Of a stretch of DNA of 64,000 bases, positions 1 through 11,688 are shown one piece after another. Position 1 is the stretch's first letter. Each line of letters begins with the position of its first letter. The notes below the pieces were generated by a model, which ran no database searches, was not told where the DNA came from, and was given only the letters and a program-made list of their open reading frames with translations. Source of the stretch: Tubulanus polymorphus (taxonomy: Eukaryota > Nemertea > Palaeonemertea > Tubulaniformes > Tubulanidae). The DNA lies in assembly GCF_964204645.1 (NCBI RefSeq), contig NC_134025.1, positions 10,297,001-10,361,000 on the forward strand. The letters run 5' to 3'. The position numbers were made by a program, and so were the translations under genes.

Positions 1-29
1 ATTCCATAACATATACATACACTTATGTA

Positions 30-45
<16 letters not shown>

Positions 46-75
<30 letters not shown>
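46..75. repeat. (TAA)n microsatellite
   Basis: An uninterrupted TAA/ATA run. The open frame over it is low-complexity and not a gene. Confidence 0.9.
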
Positions 76-249
76 TTTACATCATCTTTCAAAAATGAAC
101 ACCTAGACGCACGAGATATTAAAACACACGTTTTAAAAATCATAATACTACAGCACCAGGCTCCTTGCTTGCTCGCGCAGCGGTTACATGAACATACCTG
201 TACGTATACTCATAATGAACGACACACAAAGTAGCTGGGCTAGACAATC

Positions 250-580
250 TATACATACTACTACAAATATTCATGTTTTATTCTCCGTGAAAATAATTAT
301 CATTATTATCGAGAGTTCAGATTTCGATTATTTGAGATCCTGATGATTTGACTGACCGAACATAATCTCCACGCGATTCTCGAGAATCGTGCAAGTGAAA
401 TCTCCTCAAAAACGGTTTTCATCCCCATAAACGCATTCTCACTACTGTTTTACTACTACGTCTCAGAGGTCGACCTCTCTTATTACGAACCGGTTGCTAC
501 GTCGTCGATACGGGTCATACGCGGCGAGACAAATATTGCTCGATGGTTTAAATTCTTCGCAGGGATACCGATGACGTGGA
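250..580 (-). other. CSRNP 3' UTR with candidate polyadenylation signal
   Basis: Non-coding sequence after the CSRNP stop. The AATAAA hexamer on the minus strand (TTTATT at 277-282) is about 300 nt past the stop and is the best polyadenylation signal. The 1-250 interval beyond it has no recognisable gene. Confidence 0.4.
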
Positions 581-2511
581 CTAGGCGGATACAGTCTCCA
601 CGATCGACTTTTTGATTATTTCTCCAAAATTCGACGGGCTGTTTTGTTCTTTCGAGTTTTCCAGATTGTCGCAGATCGCTGCGACCGCCACCGGGCACTC
701 GCCGCTCGTACCGCCGAATCCGTTAATCGTCGTCGACGACGTCTTCGACGCGCCCACCTTGTCGTCGGCCATCATCGTCGACTCGACGAACTCCGAATGT
801 TCGCAATAAGGCTGTAACTGACCGGAAGTGAACGCCGACGCCATGTTCGTCCGGCGCACCGTCTGCTTCGTCTTCTGCGCCTCGAGACTAGTCCGTAATT
901 CGTGAAACGTCGGTTCGGTCGACGACGAGACGACTGTTTCCATCGCGACGTGGTCGACGCGACCGTTCGCCGCCGCGCCGTGCGGCTGTTGTTGATCGTA
1001 GTAGACTTTATCGATGTCCAAAGTCGCCACGTCTTCATAACACGGAGCCGAGCCGTTCGTTCCACCGCCGTACGATTCGTAATTATGCCGATGCAACAAA
1101 TCCGAATTCGTGGCGCACGAGATCCGACTGTAATTATCGGTCGCCGTTGTCGCTGACTTCACCGCCGCGAAACAAAACCCGGGGCCGGCGCCGCCCGACG
1201 AGGCGTTCGGATTCCACGCATTTGTCGAACAGAGACCGCCGTTCTCGGAGACCGGATAACTATTGAATCGTATCGGGCTCAGAATTTCCGATATCGGTTC
1301 CAACTTATACATCGAATTCGACGCAGACGAAGAAGAAGAAGAGTTTAACTCGATGTATTTCTGTTGCGACGACGACGACGACGACGCTGATGATGATGGA
1401 GATGATGACGTTGTAGTCGTCGTATTACGCGTATTACTATCGTTAGGAGGAAGGTACATACCTGATGAATTTTCGCAATAATCACGCCGCGCGCCGTTCA
1501 ACTGGCCGTTATTCGACACCCCTGCTACTGGCGCGTCCGCAAAGTTCTGAAACTGCCGCTGCGGATGATGGTGCTGATTTTGTTGTTGTTGTTGCTGCTG
1601 CTGTCCGTCGCACGAGGCATCGCTCGAACAGTCGCTGCTCTCTGAATACGAACTGTCGTCTTTCTGGAAGTCGTAGATCGCCGTTTCGCCTTGATGGAAC
1701 TCGCCGCCGCCGTCGTCGTTCGCGTCGTTGAACAACATGACACGCGGCAACGAATCGTTCTGTTGCGCGTTCGTTGCCTGCACCATCGAACCGTGCTCGT
1801 CGTAGTGAAGCGCACCGAAGTCCGCGTTCGACATCGGCATGTCTAAGTCTAGGTGACTGGTCAACTGAACGTCGCGCATGACGACGTTGTTCACCTCGGC
1901 GTTTTGACAATCGCAACAGCTGCCGCGCTCGTTGCTGTTAAACGCGTCCGGTTTCTCCGTTACCTGCGGCGACTTTCCCTCTCCCTTTTTCTCCAGCTCG
2001 AGCCGCATGAGCGTGTGTATGAAGTGCGTGCGCACGCGCAGCGGGTTGAACTCGATGCGGCCGGTCACGTTGCCGCAGCCGTCCTTCGTGCAGCCACACG
2101 GGAACGACAGCCGATCGACCTGACACTGGATGCCAGCGACGCTGCACGCGCACGTCTCTGGGTCGCAGAACACTTTACAGTCGCAGCCGCAGAACTCGCG
2201 CGATATTCGAATGTCGCGGCAGTCCTCTTTTTCGACGTTGTCGATCTTCTTGATCCCCGACTGGCGGAGCAAAATACGTCGCTGTCTAGTCGGCACCGGT
2301 TGCAAAAAGTAATAATCGTCGACTTCTAAATCGGAGTCCGAGTCGCTCAAGTCGCCGTTTTTCGGTTTTTTCGATCCGTTCAAGTTCGATTTCGGCGCGA
2401 TGCGTCCTTGTCGTTGGTGCTCTTGTAGAATCAACTTGTGCAGCTGTTTCTGTTCTTTATTGTACGAGACCATCGTAAAGTCCTGTCGGTGAGAATGCTT
2501 ATTTTCCATAC
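581..2511 (-). CDS. CSRNP: CSRNP coding exon 3 (cysteine-rich domain and C-terminus)
   Basis: Terminal exon of 1,931 nt, acceptor TTTCAG just above 2511, stop at 581-583. It holds the Cys-rich domain with ten Cys in about 40 residues and the [13 protein letters not shown] motif. A long Ser/Gln/Asn/Gly-rich tail follows. The tail is encoded by TCG, GAC and CAG triplets, so long open frames in other phases here are shadows. Confidence 0.95.
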
Positions 2512-5500
2512 CTGAAATTCAGAGAGGAATAGATTCGGTTATAGTTGAGTACTGGTTGAAACCCGAGTTCCCGAACAGTTTTCAGATTCCACCCTGTTGC
2601 CGCTATAAAAGTTTCCTCAATAAGCTGCAACGTTTTTCTTTTTTTTGGGGGGGAGAGATGGGCAAACTAGGGCATGTTAACACATGCACTGATGAAACAC
2701 CCATCGCAGCAAAATATCCATCTTCCTAAAACCAAAGTTGAATAATCTTAAGACTTCCGTACTGTCTTGAGGCAATAAGAATCTCTAACAATTGACCAAG
2801 ATCATATCGAAATGGCGGTGCATTAAGATTTTGTTTTGTAGTCATAATTTCAGACTAAAACCTATAGAACGATTGTGATATCATGTGATATATGGGAACG
2901 TACTTCAAGATACCCCCTAGAGACGACAATCATATTTTTCAAAAATTTCTTATGATTCAATGAAAACTGTCAGTGATGGACGGAATACAATACATTGGTC
3001 TCTGTTACATATAATTGAGAGATAAAAACTGGGTTATGGGGTAACTGGTAACTAATTTAATCAACACAAAAACTATAGGCCTACTATTTCGGCCGACATT
3101 TATAATAGTTCGATCGTTAAGTAGGCGGCAGTGTTTTTTCCATTCTATTCACACTAAGTTTACATGAAAAATATTGAGACAGGAGGGAACGAAAATATCA
3201 TTACCGCTTATAGATATATTATTCTTTAGACAATAGTAAGCCGTTTTGAATTTCGAGACACCTAATCGATCGAAAAAATGCACAGCCAAGCGAGAAAAAT
3301 AAATAAACAACGGAGTGACCAATATCAAAATTCTTAAAATCAAGCGCCACAGTTGCTAAGATTCATTACTTATTACATTGTACATGTATTAGAAACTGGA
3401 TCAGAATAACTTTTTGCGGAATGTTAGACAAAACTAGTATAGGTATATCGACTCATACATACCGAGGTGCGTAGAACTTAAAAGAAAAAAAAAACCAGAC
3501 CAGACGTACATACTACGAAATACCGGAAATTCTTCGGATAAAAATCTATACCTGTACAGACGCACAGGTCGCGTTCGCAAAATGAAATTGAAATGAATTA
3601 ATGTTTACATTTAGTAAGATATACGTCGATTTCTATTGCGTTTATTTACTCTCGAAGCGCGCGCAAAGCGACGATTTAACAAAAGCCCACGCAAAATGAA
3701 ATAGAATCTGCCCGAGAGCTATCACCACGATAACGAGAATATGCGATAAAATTATGCCAATTTTTAAGATGCCTTACTAGAAATATGCAAAATTATGTTG
3801 TTTTTTGCACAGCCTTATGTTCCTAATAGCAAGCGATTAACGGGAACAGCAATATTGGGAACAGATATACATAGGCCCTAATACAGTTTAATAAGTAAAT
3901 AATCCTGAAAATCACTGGGAAATAAAATGTATGTGGTATGAAATCATATGTTCCCTAATTCAGGAGCAGATCCATAGGCCAATTTTGAACGACTTGTCTG
4001 AGGCCAAAAGAGCACTTCGATGTCCAAAAAGGCAATGCGCACTCCTGCACTGAAACGCACCAATCATCTTCATAGAAATAAAATTTGATGGACTTGTATA
4101 AATGTCACAAGTCCCCCTGGAACTGCCCCTGCTTATTTGAAGAAATAGTCACACGATTTTAAGTTGTTCTTTATGCTATAATATTACGGTTTACGAAGAT
4201 TTATGGCCTGTTTTCAACAATAGTATTTCCCCTACTAATCCAATAGATACTCGTCAACTATTGATCAACATCCCCCAATCTGCACTAAGTGGACTCAACT
4301 GTATTCACAGTGCGTATGTATTCACTCAAAAGGATTTGATTTCGAATACAAAATCATTTCAACACTAAATTAAAATCTATCGATTTTCCTCGGCTCATAA
4401 ACCTAAGCGTTTGTGTGTTTGTGTATGACTGGCTCCGGCGAGATGGTCTTTGTCTAGTAGGTATTGTTAGTATAACGACAATGAACGACGATCTAAATTA
4501 ATTCACCGATGAGAGGAAGGGATATGGAAGGACGGGGAATAAGAGAGGTGGAGAGACGTAGAGGGCAGACCAGACTAAACTACCTGCTGAATCTTTAATT
4601 GTAGTAGGTTCCGCCCAAAAATGAGAAAATGACACAAGTTGTTTAAATAAGTTGTTTCATTGAAAATGAACTATAGATTATTCTGATTCGTAGTCTTGAA
4701 ATCAGAATTATTTCTAGTTCATTGTAACAGTGTTCTGTTGATGTTTTTAGCAGTTGAGCTCTTGAGAGAATAAGGGAGGGAGACAGGAGAGAATGAGGGG
4801 GGGGGTAGGGGAGGGGGGAGAGGGACTGATTGAACGTTTGTCCGATAAACACGAATATTAAAAAGCTGCCCTCCCCTTCCTCCCTCCGCCGCCTGCACCA
4901 TAAATCACTTTTACGTAAACGGAAAATCAATTTTCAACCATCGTTGGCTGAATTGTGTTCACTTGTGTGCGTCTGACTCTGAACTACGCGCGCGGTCGCC
5001 ACTACCGTCGTTTCGCAGGGCGATATCAATTGTATATAACCAACAACACCGTGTCGGTTGTTACCATGGTAATGTTACATATTGATGATGAAACGCGACT
5101 TGCGGAGAAGTTGCAGTCGGCGTTGACGACAAAAAATAATTTCACCAAATATTTTAACCCTTTCAGTGTTTACTCCGCAGTGCGGTGTATTAATAAGTGA
5201 TGATCTTTGTTGGTACACGGCATCAATATTAGTAATTAGTTTTTATCCCTATCGAAAGATGGCAGCACCCGTCAAACATAGTGAACTTTAGTAACTAACG
5301 ATACACCGCACCACAGTGTAGGTGCACTACAGCAGTATGCCCGTTGTTCAATATACTAGCGCGGAATTTTCAAAGATTTTCAAATCATCTCTACCACTTT
5401 CTGGTACTAATTAGTCAGCACTGAAAGGGTTAATTCTCGATGCAATGGATATCAATGGAATTCAAATAGGGCAATGGAATCTATCAATAGCGGGGTACCG

Positions 5501-7958
5501 TTAGTGCGTACTATGGTGAGGATCCACCAGGTGTGCTACTAGTAGTTGGCAATATTTCCTCTACATTGCAATCAAAATCAGATTTTTCTCAGGTAGACAG
5601 AGATGTATCAAGCAAATATCAAGAGAATCAAATCCATTGCAGTGTCTTGACCAAATACCTGGATTCCATTTGGAGAGAGGAATGACGAACAAAAAGTGAA
5701 TACACAGTGCTGCCAACCTCTGAAAAGCACTATCAGTAACGAATTGAATTTTTTTCATCAACATTTCATTTGAACATGAAAGAAAATGTTCAATTTTAAT
5801 CAGTAATCAACAGTAAGACCTCAGCAATCTTTCATATCTCTGTATGGATCAAACATTTCGAATCAATATTTCTCGTTATAAAATAGTAACAAAATCAGGA
5901 ACAGTTGGCGGCTCCAAAACTGAATAATTTTGACCAACCGTTACTCGTGTCATTTTGTGGGTCGCGTAGCCTATATGGATTTACCCGATATGAGTGTCAA
6001 AATGAAACTCATCTCATGAAGACACGGCGATATAATAAGAGGCTTTTTATGCATCTAAATAGCTGTCAATGAGTCACAAATGTCATATTCTTTCAATGCG
6101 CAACGTATGACGTTAAATGGCCTTTTAATTGATATTACGATCACTGCATACTACGTTCCAGGACCCGGTTTTATAGACGCGTCAACTCGATGATTAACCG
6201 TGGTGAACTGTAAATTGAGTTTATCCGGATTAGGGAGTTTAAGTTTAAACTGAAACTGGCCTCACTTGATACTAAACAATGCAGTGACAAAACGAAGTTA
6301 GCCACTACCGGACCAGTAGCAATTAACACGCAATAATCTGACCCGTGCTAGAATTTGGCTTGGGCCTGTTCCATTTTGGCCCAGACTAAAAATGCTCGTG
6401 CAATCGCGGCTTTAGCGGGCAACTGTGGTTCTAGATCCAAGAATTTGTATTCAGTTATTTTCTTACCTAATGTGGATCCACCTTGACTAGGCACGCACGT
6501 GAATCCCTGCGATCGCGGGAAATAGTAAACCGTCACGCCTTGGAACTTGACCATCTTTCGCTTCTTCTTCACCGGCCCGCCGAAACCTCCATCGACTACA
6601 GAAACAAAACTCGACAAATCAATTTCCGAAAAAACTAAAATCAGGGCCTATTGATTATTGTCGCAGGCCAACAACTTCATCAGCATAATATTGCTGAAAA
6701 TTTGACGTCTTCACGAAAAAATATCCAAGACGAATGGAACGGTGTCTTCCCAGTTCCATAATTCCCTTCGTACACAACCAGTGCTCGAAAGTTGGTTAGA
6801 GTTAAGCAGTGGATAGTTGACATAGTGACGATTAAAAGTTCATTGTTACGATGGTATCTATCCACCATGTTATGTTTAGCCAACTTTTGAGCGACTGGCC
6901 CCCCTGAAGGTAATCTTCGGACAGACCAAAATTTATTGACTTCCACTTCCATTTTCAGTTGTCTCGGATCATGAGAATAAGTACATACAGCAGGCCTCAG
7001 AGGTCTGCAGTGTTTTCAATAAGAGCCAGGTCCGTCTGTTGTTTGTAAAGGACTCGCCTGTTTCTTCAAACCAGCTATCATTTCAGGGACCGTGACATAT
7101 TATGGGACCCTCCTGTTTTTCAAAGGGACTTGGCTTCTTGATTTCTTACTGAAAACACTGGTCTGTATTCGTCTATAGTGAAACTGCTGTAGACTCGGCT
7201 CAAATCGCTGTCTTCACAGTAAAAAAATCCCAACTTTGAGCCGAATTTTCATTGAAAGTTCCATTGACTCTGATTTTCCATTAAAAACTATGCTGTACTA
7301 CTACTGTAGTTCGTATTGTACAGTATCAGTAGTCGAGCTAGTGAAAGCAGGGGTGTCATGCATTCATTACGCATGCATTAGGAAGAATTTTTGAAGTTGA
7401 TGGAAAAATTTTTATTTATACAGTAAACTGCACCTTAATATCAGATTTACCGAATACCTAGTTGATATTCAGGACCCAATTCCACATTTCGGAGTTAAGA
7501 TTTGACTCCGAGTTAACTCAATGAAAATGAACTAATCTAAACTCAGAGTTAACTCTTAACTCAAAACTGTGGTACTGGTTCCAGGGTATATCAGAGGGTG
7601 GATTTTCTTTCGGCTCAACTGTGGTCGTGGTTAACCCAAGTCAACCGGTACTGAATAGAGGTGTCTCGGGTAGTCGAGGCCCTCATCCCCCCCCCGCACC
7701 TCTCGGATCATAAATCAAACTGTCAACCGACATATATAATTCACGCGACTGACCTTTAAGATTTGAAGTCGGTACGTCGGTGCTGCTGTTCGTGTGCGCG
7801 CTGCTGTTGCTGTTATCGCTGTTCGCGTCGAATTCTTCTTTCGATGACACGCATTCGGGCTCCGACGAAATCGACGAGCAGCGCACTGCTGCCGCCACGT
7901 TCTCGTGTTCGTCGTCGCACGAATCGACGTCGACCTCGTCGAACCTTCTTTTCGGCAT
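581..7958 (-). CDS. CSRNP: CSRNP/AXUD1 family nuclear protein, three coding exons
   Basis: Cysteine/serine-rich nuclear protein, a family of nuclear transcriptional regulators (Drosophila Axud1, vertebrate CSRNP1-3) linked to growth control and apoptosis. Coding exons in transcript order are 7958-7754, 6595-6467 and 2511-581. They join in phase (1, then 1) to give 754 residues. Exon 1 is acidic and Ser-rich. Exon 2 carries a basic NLS-like stretch (PVKKKRK) and the family core [20 protein letters not shown]. Exon 3 continues with GMENKHS, then at about residues 218-257 a dense Cys cluster ([26 protein letters not shown]) and the [16 protein letters not shown] block. The C-terminal half is low-complexity Ser, Asn and Gln (polyQ, polyS), usual for this family. 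The start has a good AAAAAATG context. Splice sites are GTCAGT/TGTAG and GTAAGA/TTTCAG. The family is certain; which paralogue is not. Confidence 0.94.
5154..5433 (+). mobile_element. piggyBac-like MITE, family A copy 1
   Basis: A ~272-bp element bounded by TTAA on both sides (5154-5157, 5430-5433). Terminal inverted repeats begin CCCTTTCAGTG and end CACTGAAAGGG. Subterminal palindromes of the CACCGCA/TGCGGTG type are present. No coding capacity. TTAA target sites and CCC-starting termini are piggyBac hallmarks; the superfamily is inferred from these alone. Confidence 0.85.
5770..5920 (+). repeat. Dispersed repeat, family H copy 1
   Basis: Shares 'taatcagtaatcaacagtaa' and a following ~100 bp with 54985-55155 (about 80% by eye), ending near GGCAGCTC/GGCGGCTC. 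The family is unidentified. Confidence 0.65.
6251..6411 (+). mobile_element. Family-B inverted-repeat MITE, copy 1 (left end missing)
   Basis: Carries the family-B internal motifs (cacttgatactaaacaatg, gacccgtgct, gcctg) and right terminus CAATCGCGGCT. It sits in CSRNP intron 2, 55 nt downstream of the exon-2 donor. Confidence 0.75.
6467..6595 (-). CDS. CSRNP: CSRNP coding exon 2 (NLS and YFPR core)
   Basis: A 129-nt internal exon with acceptor TGTAG above 6595 and donor GTAAGA below 6467. It encodes [18 protein letters not shown] followed by [20 protein letters not shown] and joins exon 3 to read STLGMENK, the expected family continuity. The open frame continuing past the donor is intronic and overlaps a transposon copy. 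Confidence 0.93.
7008..7160 (+). mobile_element. Small MITE, family C copy 1
   Basis: 153 bp with termini CAGTGTTTTCA(A/G)TAAG and CTTACTGAAAACACTG. A second copy at 59053-59220 shares the internal 'catgggaccctcctg'-like block. The flanks both read GTCTG, a possible 5-bp target duplication. Confidence 0.75.
7471..7583 (+). mobile_element. Fold-back MITE, family D copy 1
   Basis: ~113-bp near-palindrome (AGGACCCAATTCCACA ... TGTGGTACTGGTTCC) with an inner GAGTTAA/TTAACTC core. It is related to 28484-28585 and to the interrupted copy at 54680-54876. Confidence 0.7.
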
Positions 7959-8015
7959 TTTTTCGTGAACGGGGTTCGAGTCGTTTTAGTCGCCGTCGTT
8001 CAGAATTCACATCCC
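7754..8015 (-). CDS. CSRNP: CSRNP first coding exon with part of the 5' UTR
   Basis: Coding part 7958-7754 (68 codons plus one base), starting [13 protein letters not shown], which matches the KRKF-E-VD start of CSRNP proteins. A good acceptor (TTCTTTCAG) just above 8015 suggests a further untranslated exon upstream. The 57-nt leader contains an ATG directly followed by TGA at 8012-8007. The poly-C/CpG run at 7681-7695 is intronic. Confidence 0.85.
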
Positions 8016-9440
8016 CTGAAAGAACACGGTTTCAGAATGAAATTACCGACACGATCAAGTCGCTTCATTATTTTACAGGGGATCCCTACAGAGATCAGTC
8101 ATTCCTGGATATAAGGAGTATTCGAGGAGTTTTAAAAGGAGAAAATTTCAAATTTCAAGGGGTGTCTACATCACTTTCATATCCCAATTACTGTAAACTC
8201 CTCCTAAATCGGTATCTCCGTAAACCATTAATTAGGTGGTTTTGTAGACAAATTCTTATCCTTAACGCTACCTAAACTTTAGGTTTCTAATTTGCTAACC
8301 GCCTAATTGGGTAAAAATCCAGTTCCCGACTGTATCGATTTAAGATAAAAAATTCTAATTACCTATTTCTCAAAAGGGAAGGAGTTTCAAGCACCTTTAA
8401 AGGCTTTTCCATTTTGAAGTTTTCAAGGTATTGTAGGGACCCTTGTAACAGGACTTTATTTTGGCATATTTTGGTATCCCAACGGTACTATAGTCATTTT
8501 ATTAATGGTTGAGACCAGTTTTTCTGGGATGTTTTGCTCAAACTTTTTGGGGTACAAAACTTATTTAGGCCTTACTTGCACGCACTACCTTAACTCGGTT
8601 TTAATATGTTAACTACCTTAGTAGGTAAAGAAAAAATCCTAGTCCCAACTGCATCGATTTAGGCATAATTTTACTTAATAACTACAAACATTTCTAATTG
8701 CCTATTTTTCAAAATGTAAGTTGTTTTGGACATTTTGCTCAAATTTCAAGCACTTTAAAAGCATTTTCTTTACGGGAGATTTTAAGAAATCTAGGAGTCC
8801 TAGGGACCCTGTTTTTTACGTTAAATTACTAATCAAGTTTCATGCATTCTTATTGAATTTTAAAAGATTTGGCTCCCATATATGAACATTCTACCGGAAT
8901 TTTGAAGCAAATTACCATACCAAATCGAACGCGTAACAATTGACACGTTTGCCTAACGAGCTAGCGCCATGAAGATTGACGACATTTTAAGCGACGCAAA
9001 AATCGCGACGAATGAAAATCCATTCTGTTGTTAAAATCTAGAGTAGTCCATTCCGTTCGCGCGCCAACTCAGGTTTAATGCCCGGTTCCGACGTATGTAA
9101 ACGACCGACCCGGCGTGTATCATTACTGAGTCATCATCTACCACCGTAGACCGATCTCCATGGAAACCGTATCAGCGGCGAGAGAGAAGAAGAATAGCAT
9201 CGGCGGTAGCTGCCGCGCGCGCGCGGCTGAGCAGCATCATCAGCACCCAGGTAAACAGAAATCAATAGCGGGATATATAACCGCATCGACAGTTACGTCT
9301 ATCTCTGATTGGCCCCGGCGCACGTATATGATGTTGAAACTCGAGGAACTGTTTTCGCCGACGAATTAAACAGCGGTATCAACAACGGCGAGATAATACG
9401 TCGTCGCGGTCGTATTATAAACACCTACATTATTAATAAG

Positions 9441-9957
9441 TTCCGTACGCCGCGCAGAAAGTAGAGTATAGTAAAAGGCTTCGGGGTGGTGCTCTCGTTT
9501 AACCGATTCGGTATGTCACCGGCGTAATTTTGAAATACGATGACGATAATATCCCGAGTAATCATTCGAATCTGGAAATTCGAATCGCTTCTCACAACAT
9601 CGTTCGCGCAAGATACTAAAGGTCAATCATACTAGACTTCATACTATAGACAGGTTATTTTATCAGTAAGTTGAAAAATTTTACTGGTAACAGCGGTAGA
9701 TCTAGGGCCAAGATCCGAGGGTCTGACCAAAACTTTCTTTTTTAGTGCAAATTAATTTTAAGAAAATTTCATTTTCTCAACGCCCTTTTGATCTTTTCCC
9801 AGAATTCAGCCTTCATTTTACTCGAAATTACCCGAGATGTCCAAACCAAAATTGTTTTTGAAAAGCCTCGCTAAAAAAGCTTCAAGAGTCATACAGAAAT
9901 CCTGGTTGTAAGACTCGCCTGAATTTATCTTTTTCAGAGACTAATTAATTGATTAAT
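9441..9957 (+). repeat. ~500-bp duplicated segment, copy 1
   Basis: From TTCCGTA through 'gattaatttt' this matches 13224-13713 at roughly 95%, with a few small indels. No terminal inverted repeats or coding frame are evident. Confidence 0.85.
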
Positions 9958-10893
9958 TTTCTCCATAAGTCTAGTCTCCGTAAATCCTTAATAGAACAGA
10001 TGGTCCAACTATCCAAACTGACTATATATGATATTGCTTCTTGAAATTTGGAACAATAACTGAATACTTGGACAAAGGTCGAATGTAATATTTGATTTAT
10101 TAACCACACCCAATCATGTCCCGCATTAAGTCGACTATAAATATACACTGCGATAATAATGTGATTGTAAAAATGTAAAAATAGAATCTTTTGTTCAGTC
10201 TTAATCATATTTTCTTTCAACGATCAACATTGAAGTCAAGTAGGCCTAAAATAATTAACAAACTAGCCTACATCTGAAGAAAATACAACCCGTCATACTG
10301 GAACCACGAAAAATGAACAAATTTAACCAGAAATCAATCTGATTTCAAAACTGCCTAGGGTTTTAGGTAGATACACCAGGGTAACTAAAGGGCCCCTGTG
10401 ACCAATGATATTTATAGGTCTATGCCCGAAATAAGTAAAAAAAGCCATTTCCAGATAGTATTTGAGGAGCGTAGGCAGACAGTTGCACTTAAAACCTGAC
10501 CATACGCCCATCCCCTACGCTTTGACATGGCCATACCCCAGGCTGTAGACCCCAAGTCAAAAATGGTGAAACTACATCGCCTACTTGATCTGTTTCTTTA
10601 AAACTAGGCCTATGTCTCTAGGCCAATTTGCCCAAAACGCAAAATGTGGCCAGGGGTAGGCACGGGGAAGACGGGTCAGGAGCCAATCATGACATACCAA
10701 ATTTACCTCAGGGCAGGATATCAAGGCCTGCACAAGGCCATACGTGCTGCTTTTTAGGATTGCTACTAAGATGGGATTGTACTTTAGCCTCTAGGTCTAC
10801 CGCCAACGGGTAAAGAATATATGAATATAGGACTTTCTGCACTGGAGCTGCCAGAAAAGCCATATCATGCAAGCCACAATCAGTATCGGAACT

Positions 10894-11112
10894 TCAGAAA
10901 CCATTAGTAGCTGGTGCACCAGCAGTGGCAGTAGCAGCAGCAGCACCCACCAAGAATCTGAGATGAGAGCCGAGAGAAGCCTCATCATTGGCCTTCTTAA
11001 ATTTTAGCCCTATTGACATTTTTTTCTCTTCTGGAGCTGGAGGCTGAGCCTCATCATTGTAAGTCTGAATGCTGCATCCGATTATTTGTTTGAGAGTTTC
11101 AGCATCTGACAT
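10894..11112 (-). CDS. Uncertain 72-aa open frame
   Basis: Open frame MSDAETLKQIIGCS... with a Lys-rich middle and an Ala/Thr-rich tail ending APATNGF. It lies just downstream of the membrane-protein frame on the same strand and could be another exon of it, a retrocopy fragment or chance. No family recognised; the start is simply the first ATG. Confidence 0.2.
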   Translation of the reverse strand: MSDAETLKQIIGCSIQTYNDEAQPPAPEEKKMSIGLKFKKANDEASLGSHLRFLVGAAAATATAGAPATNGF

Positions 11113-11151
11113 AACCCTGCAGCATCCTCATCCTCAGCAGCAGTTGCCTAT

Positions 11152-11688
11152 TTACGGCTTACACATCATATCAATGCGCCACCACTGACAAGGGATACCT
11201 CTAAATCTCGGACCCTGCGATCGAAATATATAAACAATCACTCGATATACACTAACCTGCTGATAATTGTCGGAATATTGGCGCTCGGTGACCATCGATA
11301 CGTTATCTAATTCCGTTTTAAGGCCGAGAAACAGAAGAATTATTCCACAAATAGAGATAAAAGACGGGATGGATTTCTTCAGCTGTGTGTGTCTACTCGG
11401 GACCGTGTGGACCTCAGCACCACCAGTTATATACGGCGTGTATCTACGCCACGAAATATCGCCGCCGCCGCTACTCTCCTTCGAATGCTTGGGACTTTCC
11501 CCGTCCACTTTTACTACTTTCACCGAAACTGATTGAAGGTTGACTAATCCGAGTTTAGTTGCGTTTTGAATGACGATGACATTATACCATATATGAACGA
11601 TCAGTGGACCGCGAGGTAAACCGAGTGTGACGTCACAATCATTCATCGACATAATTCCCGTGGAATCCAGTTTATCGGAATAGTCCAT
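11152..11688 (-). CDS. Unrecognised single-pass membrane protein or first exon
   Basis: An open frame of up to 178 residues starting MDYSDKLDSTGIMSMN in a favourable AAAATGG context. One hydrophobic stretch (SIPSFISICGIILLFLGL, about residues 109-126) follows Lys-Lys, suggesting a type II or tail-anchored membrane protein. The N-terminal part (PLIVHIWYNVIVIQNATKL) is also fairly hydrophobic and contains an N-A-T sequon. A GTTAGTG donor follows SDNYQQ near 11258, so the last ~34 residues may be intronic. It is divergent to the coiled-coil gene, whose ATG is 676 bp away. I do not recognise the family. It is real or partly real because the frame is long and starts cleanly, not because of homology. 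Confidence 0.45.
   Translation of the reverse strand: MDYSDKLDSTGIMSMNDCDVTLGLPRGPLIVHIWYNVIVIQNATKLGLVNLQSVSVKVVKVDGESPKHSKESSGGGDISWRRYTPYITGGAEVHTVPSRHTQLKKSIPSFISICGIILLFLGLKTELDNVSMVTERQYSDNYQQVSVYRVIVYIFRSQGPRFRGIPCQWWRIDMMCKP

Larger units (their letters stand above)
2512..6466 (-). other. CSRNP intron 2
   Basis: About 3.95 kb between coding exons 2 and 3. It holds a TTAA-flanked MITE (5154-5433), a dispersed repeat at 5770-5920 and a partial family-B MITE (6251-6411). A purine/pyrimidine-biased stretch runs at 4760-4890. No other coding signal was seen. Confidence 0.8.
6596..7753 (-). other. CSRNP intron 1
   Basis: A 1.16-kb intron carrying two small MITEs (7008-7160 and 7471-7583) and no coding signal. 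Confidence 0.75.
8016..11150. other. Intergenic region, likely CSRNP promoter
   Basis: No gene recognised. The 9040-9420 part is locally CpG-rich, with an AP-1 consensus TGAGTCA near 9127 and a TATATAA element near 9274. That is a plausible promoter/5' UTR zone for CSRNP, but the start site cannot be fixed. 9441-9957 is a copy of a segment repeated at 13.2 kb. 10.2-10.8 kb shows nothing recognisable. Confidence 0.4.

Noticed and set aside
612-2329. Several long open frames on both strands within CSRNP exon 3
   Set aside because: They are Arg/Val/Ser-rich shadows of the Ser/Gln/Cys codon repeats in the real minus-strand frame and show no domain.
6348-6466. Extension of the CSRNP exon-2 frame past its donor
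   Set aside because: The GTAAGA donor and phase-perfect joining to exon 3 show this is intron; part of it is a MITE.
9160-9369. 69-codon plus-strand frame METVSAAREKKNS with a possible donor at 9250
   Set aside because: CpG-rich, low-information peptide. No downstream exon in phase could be shown, and it fits the CSRNP promoter/leader zone.
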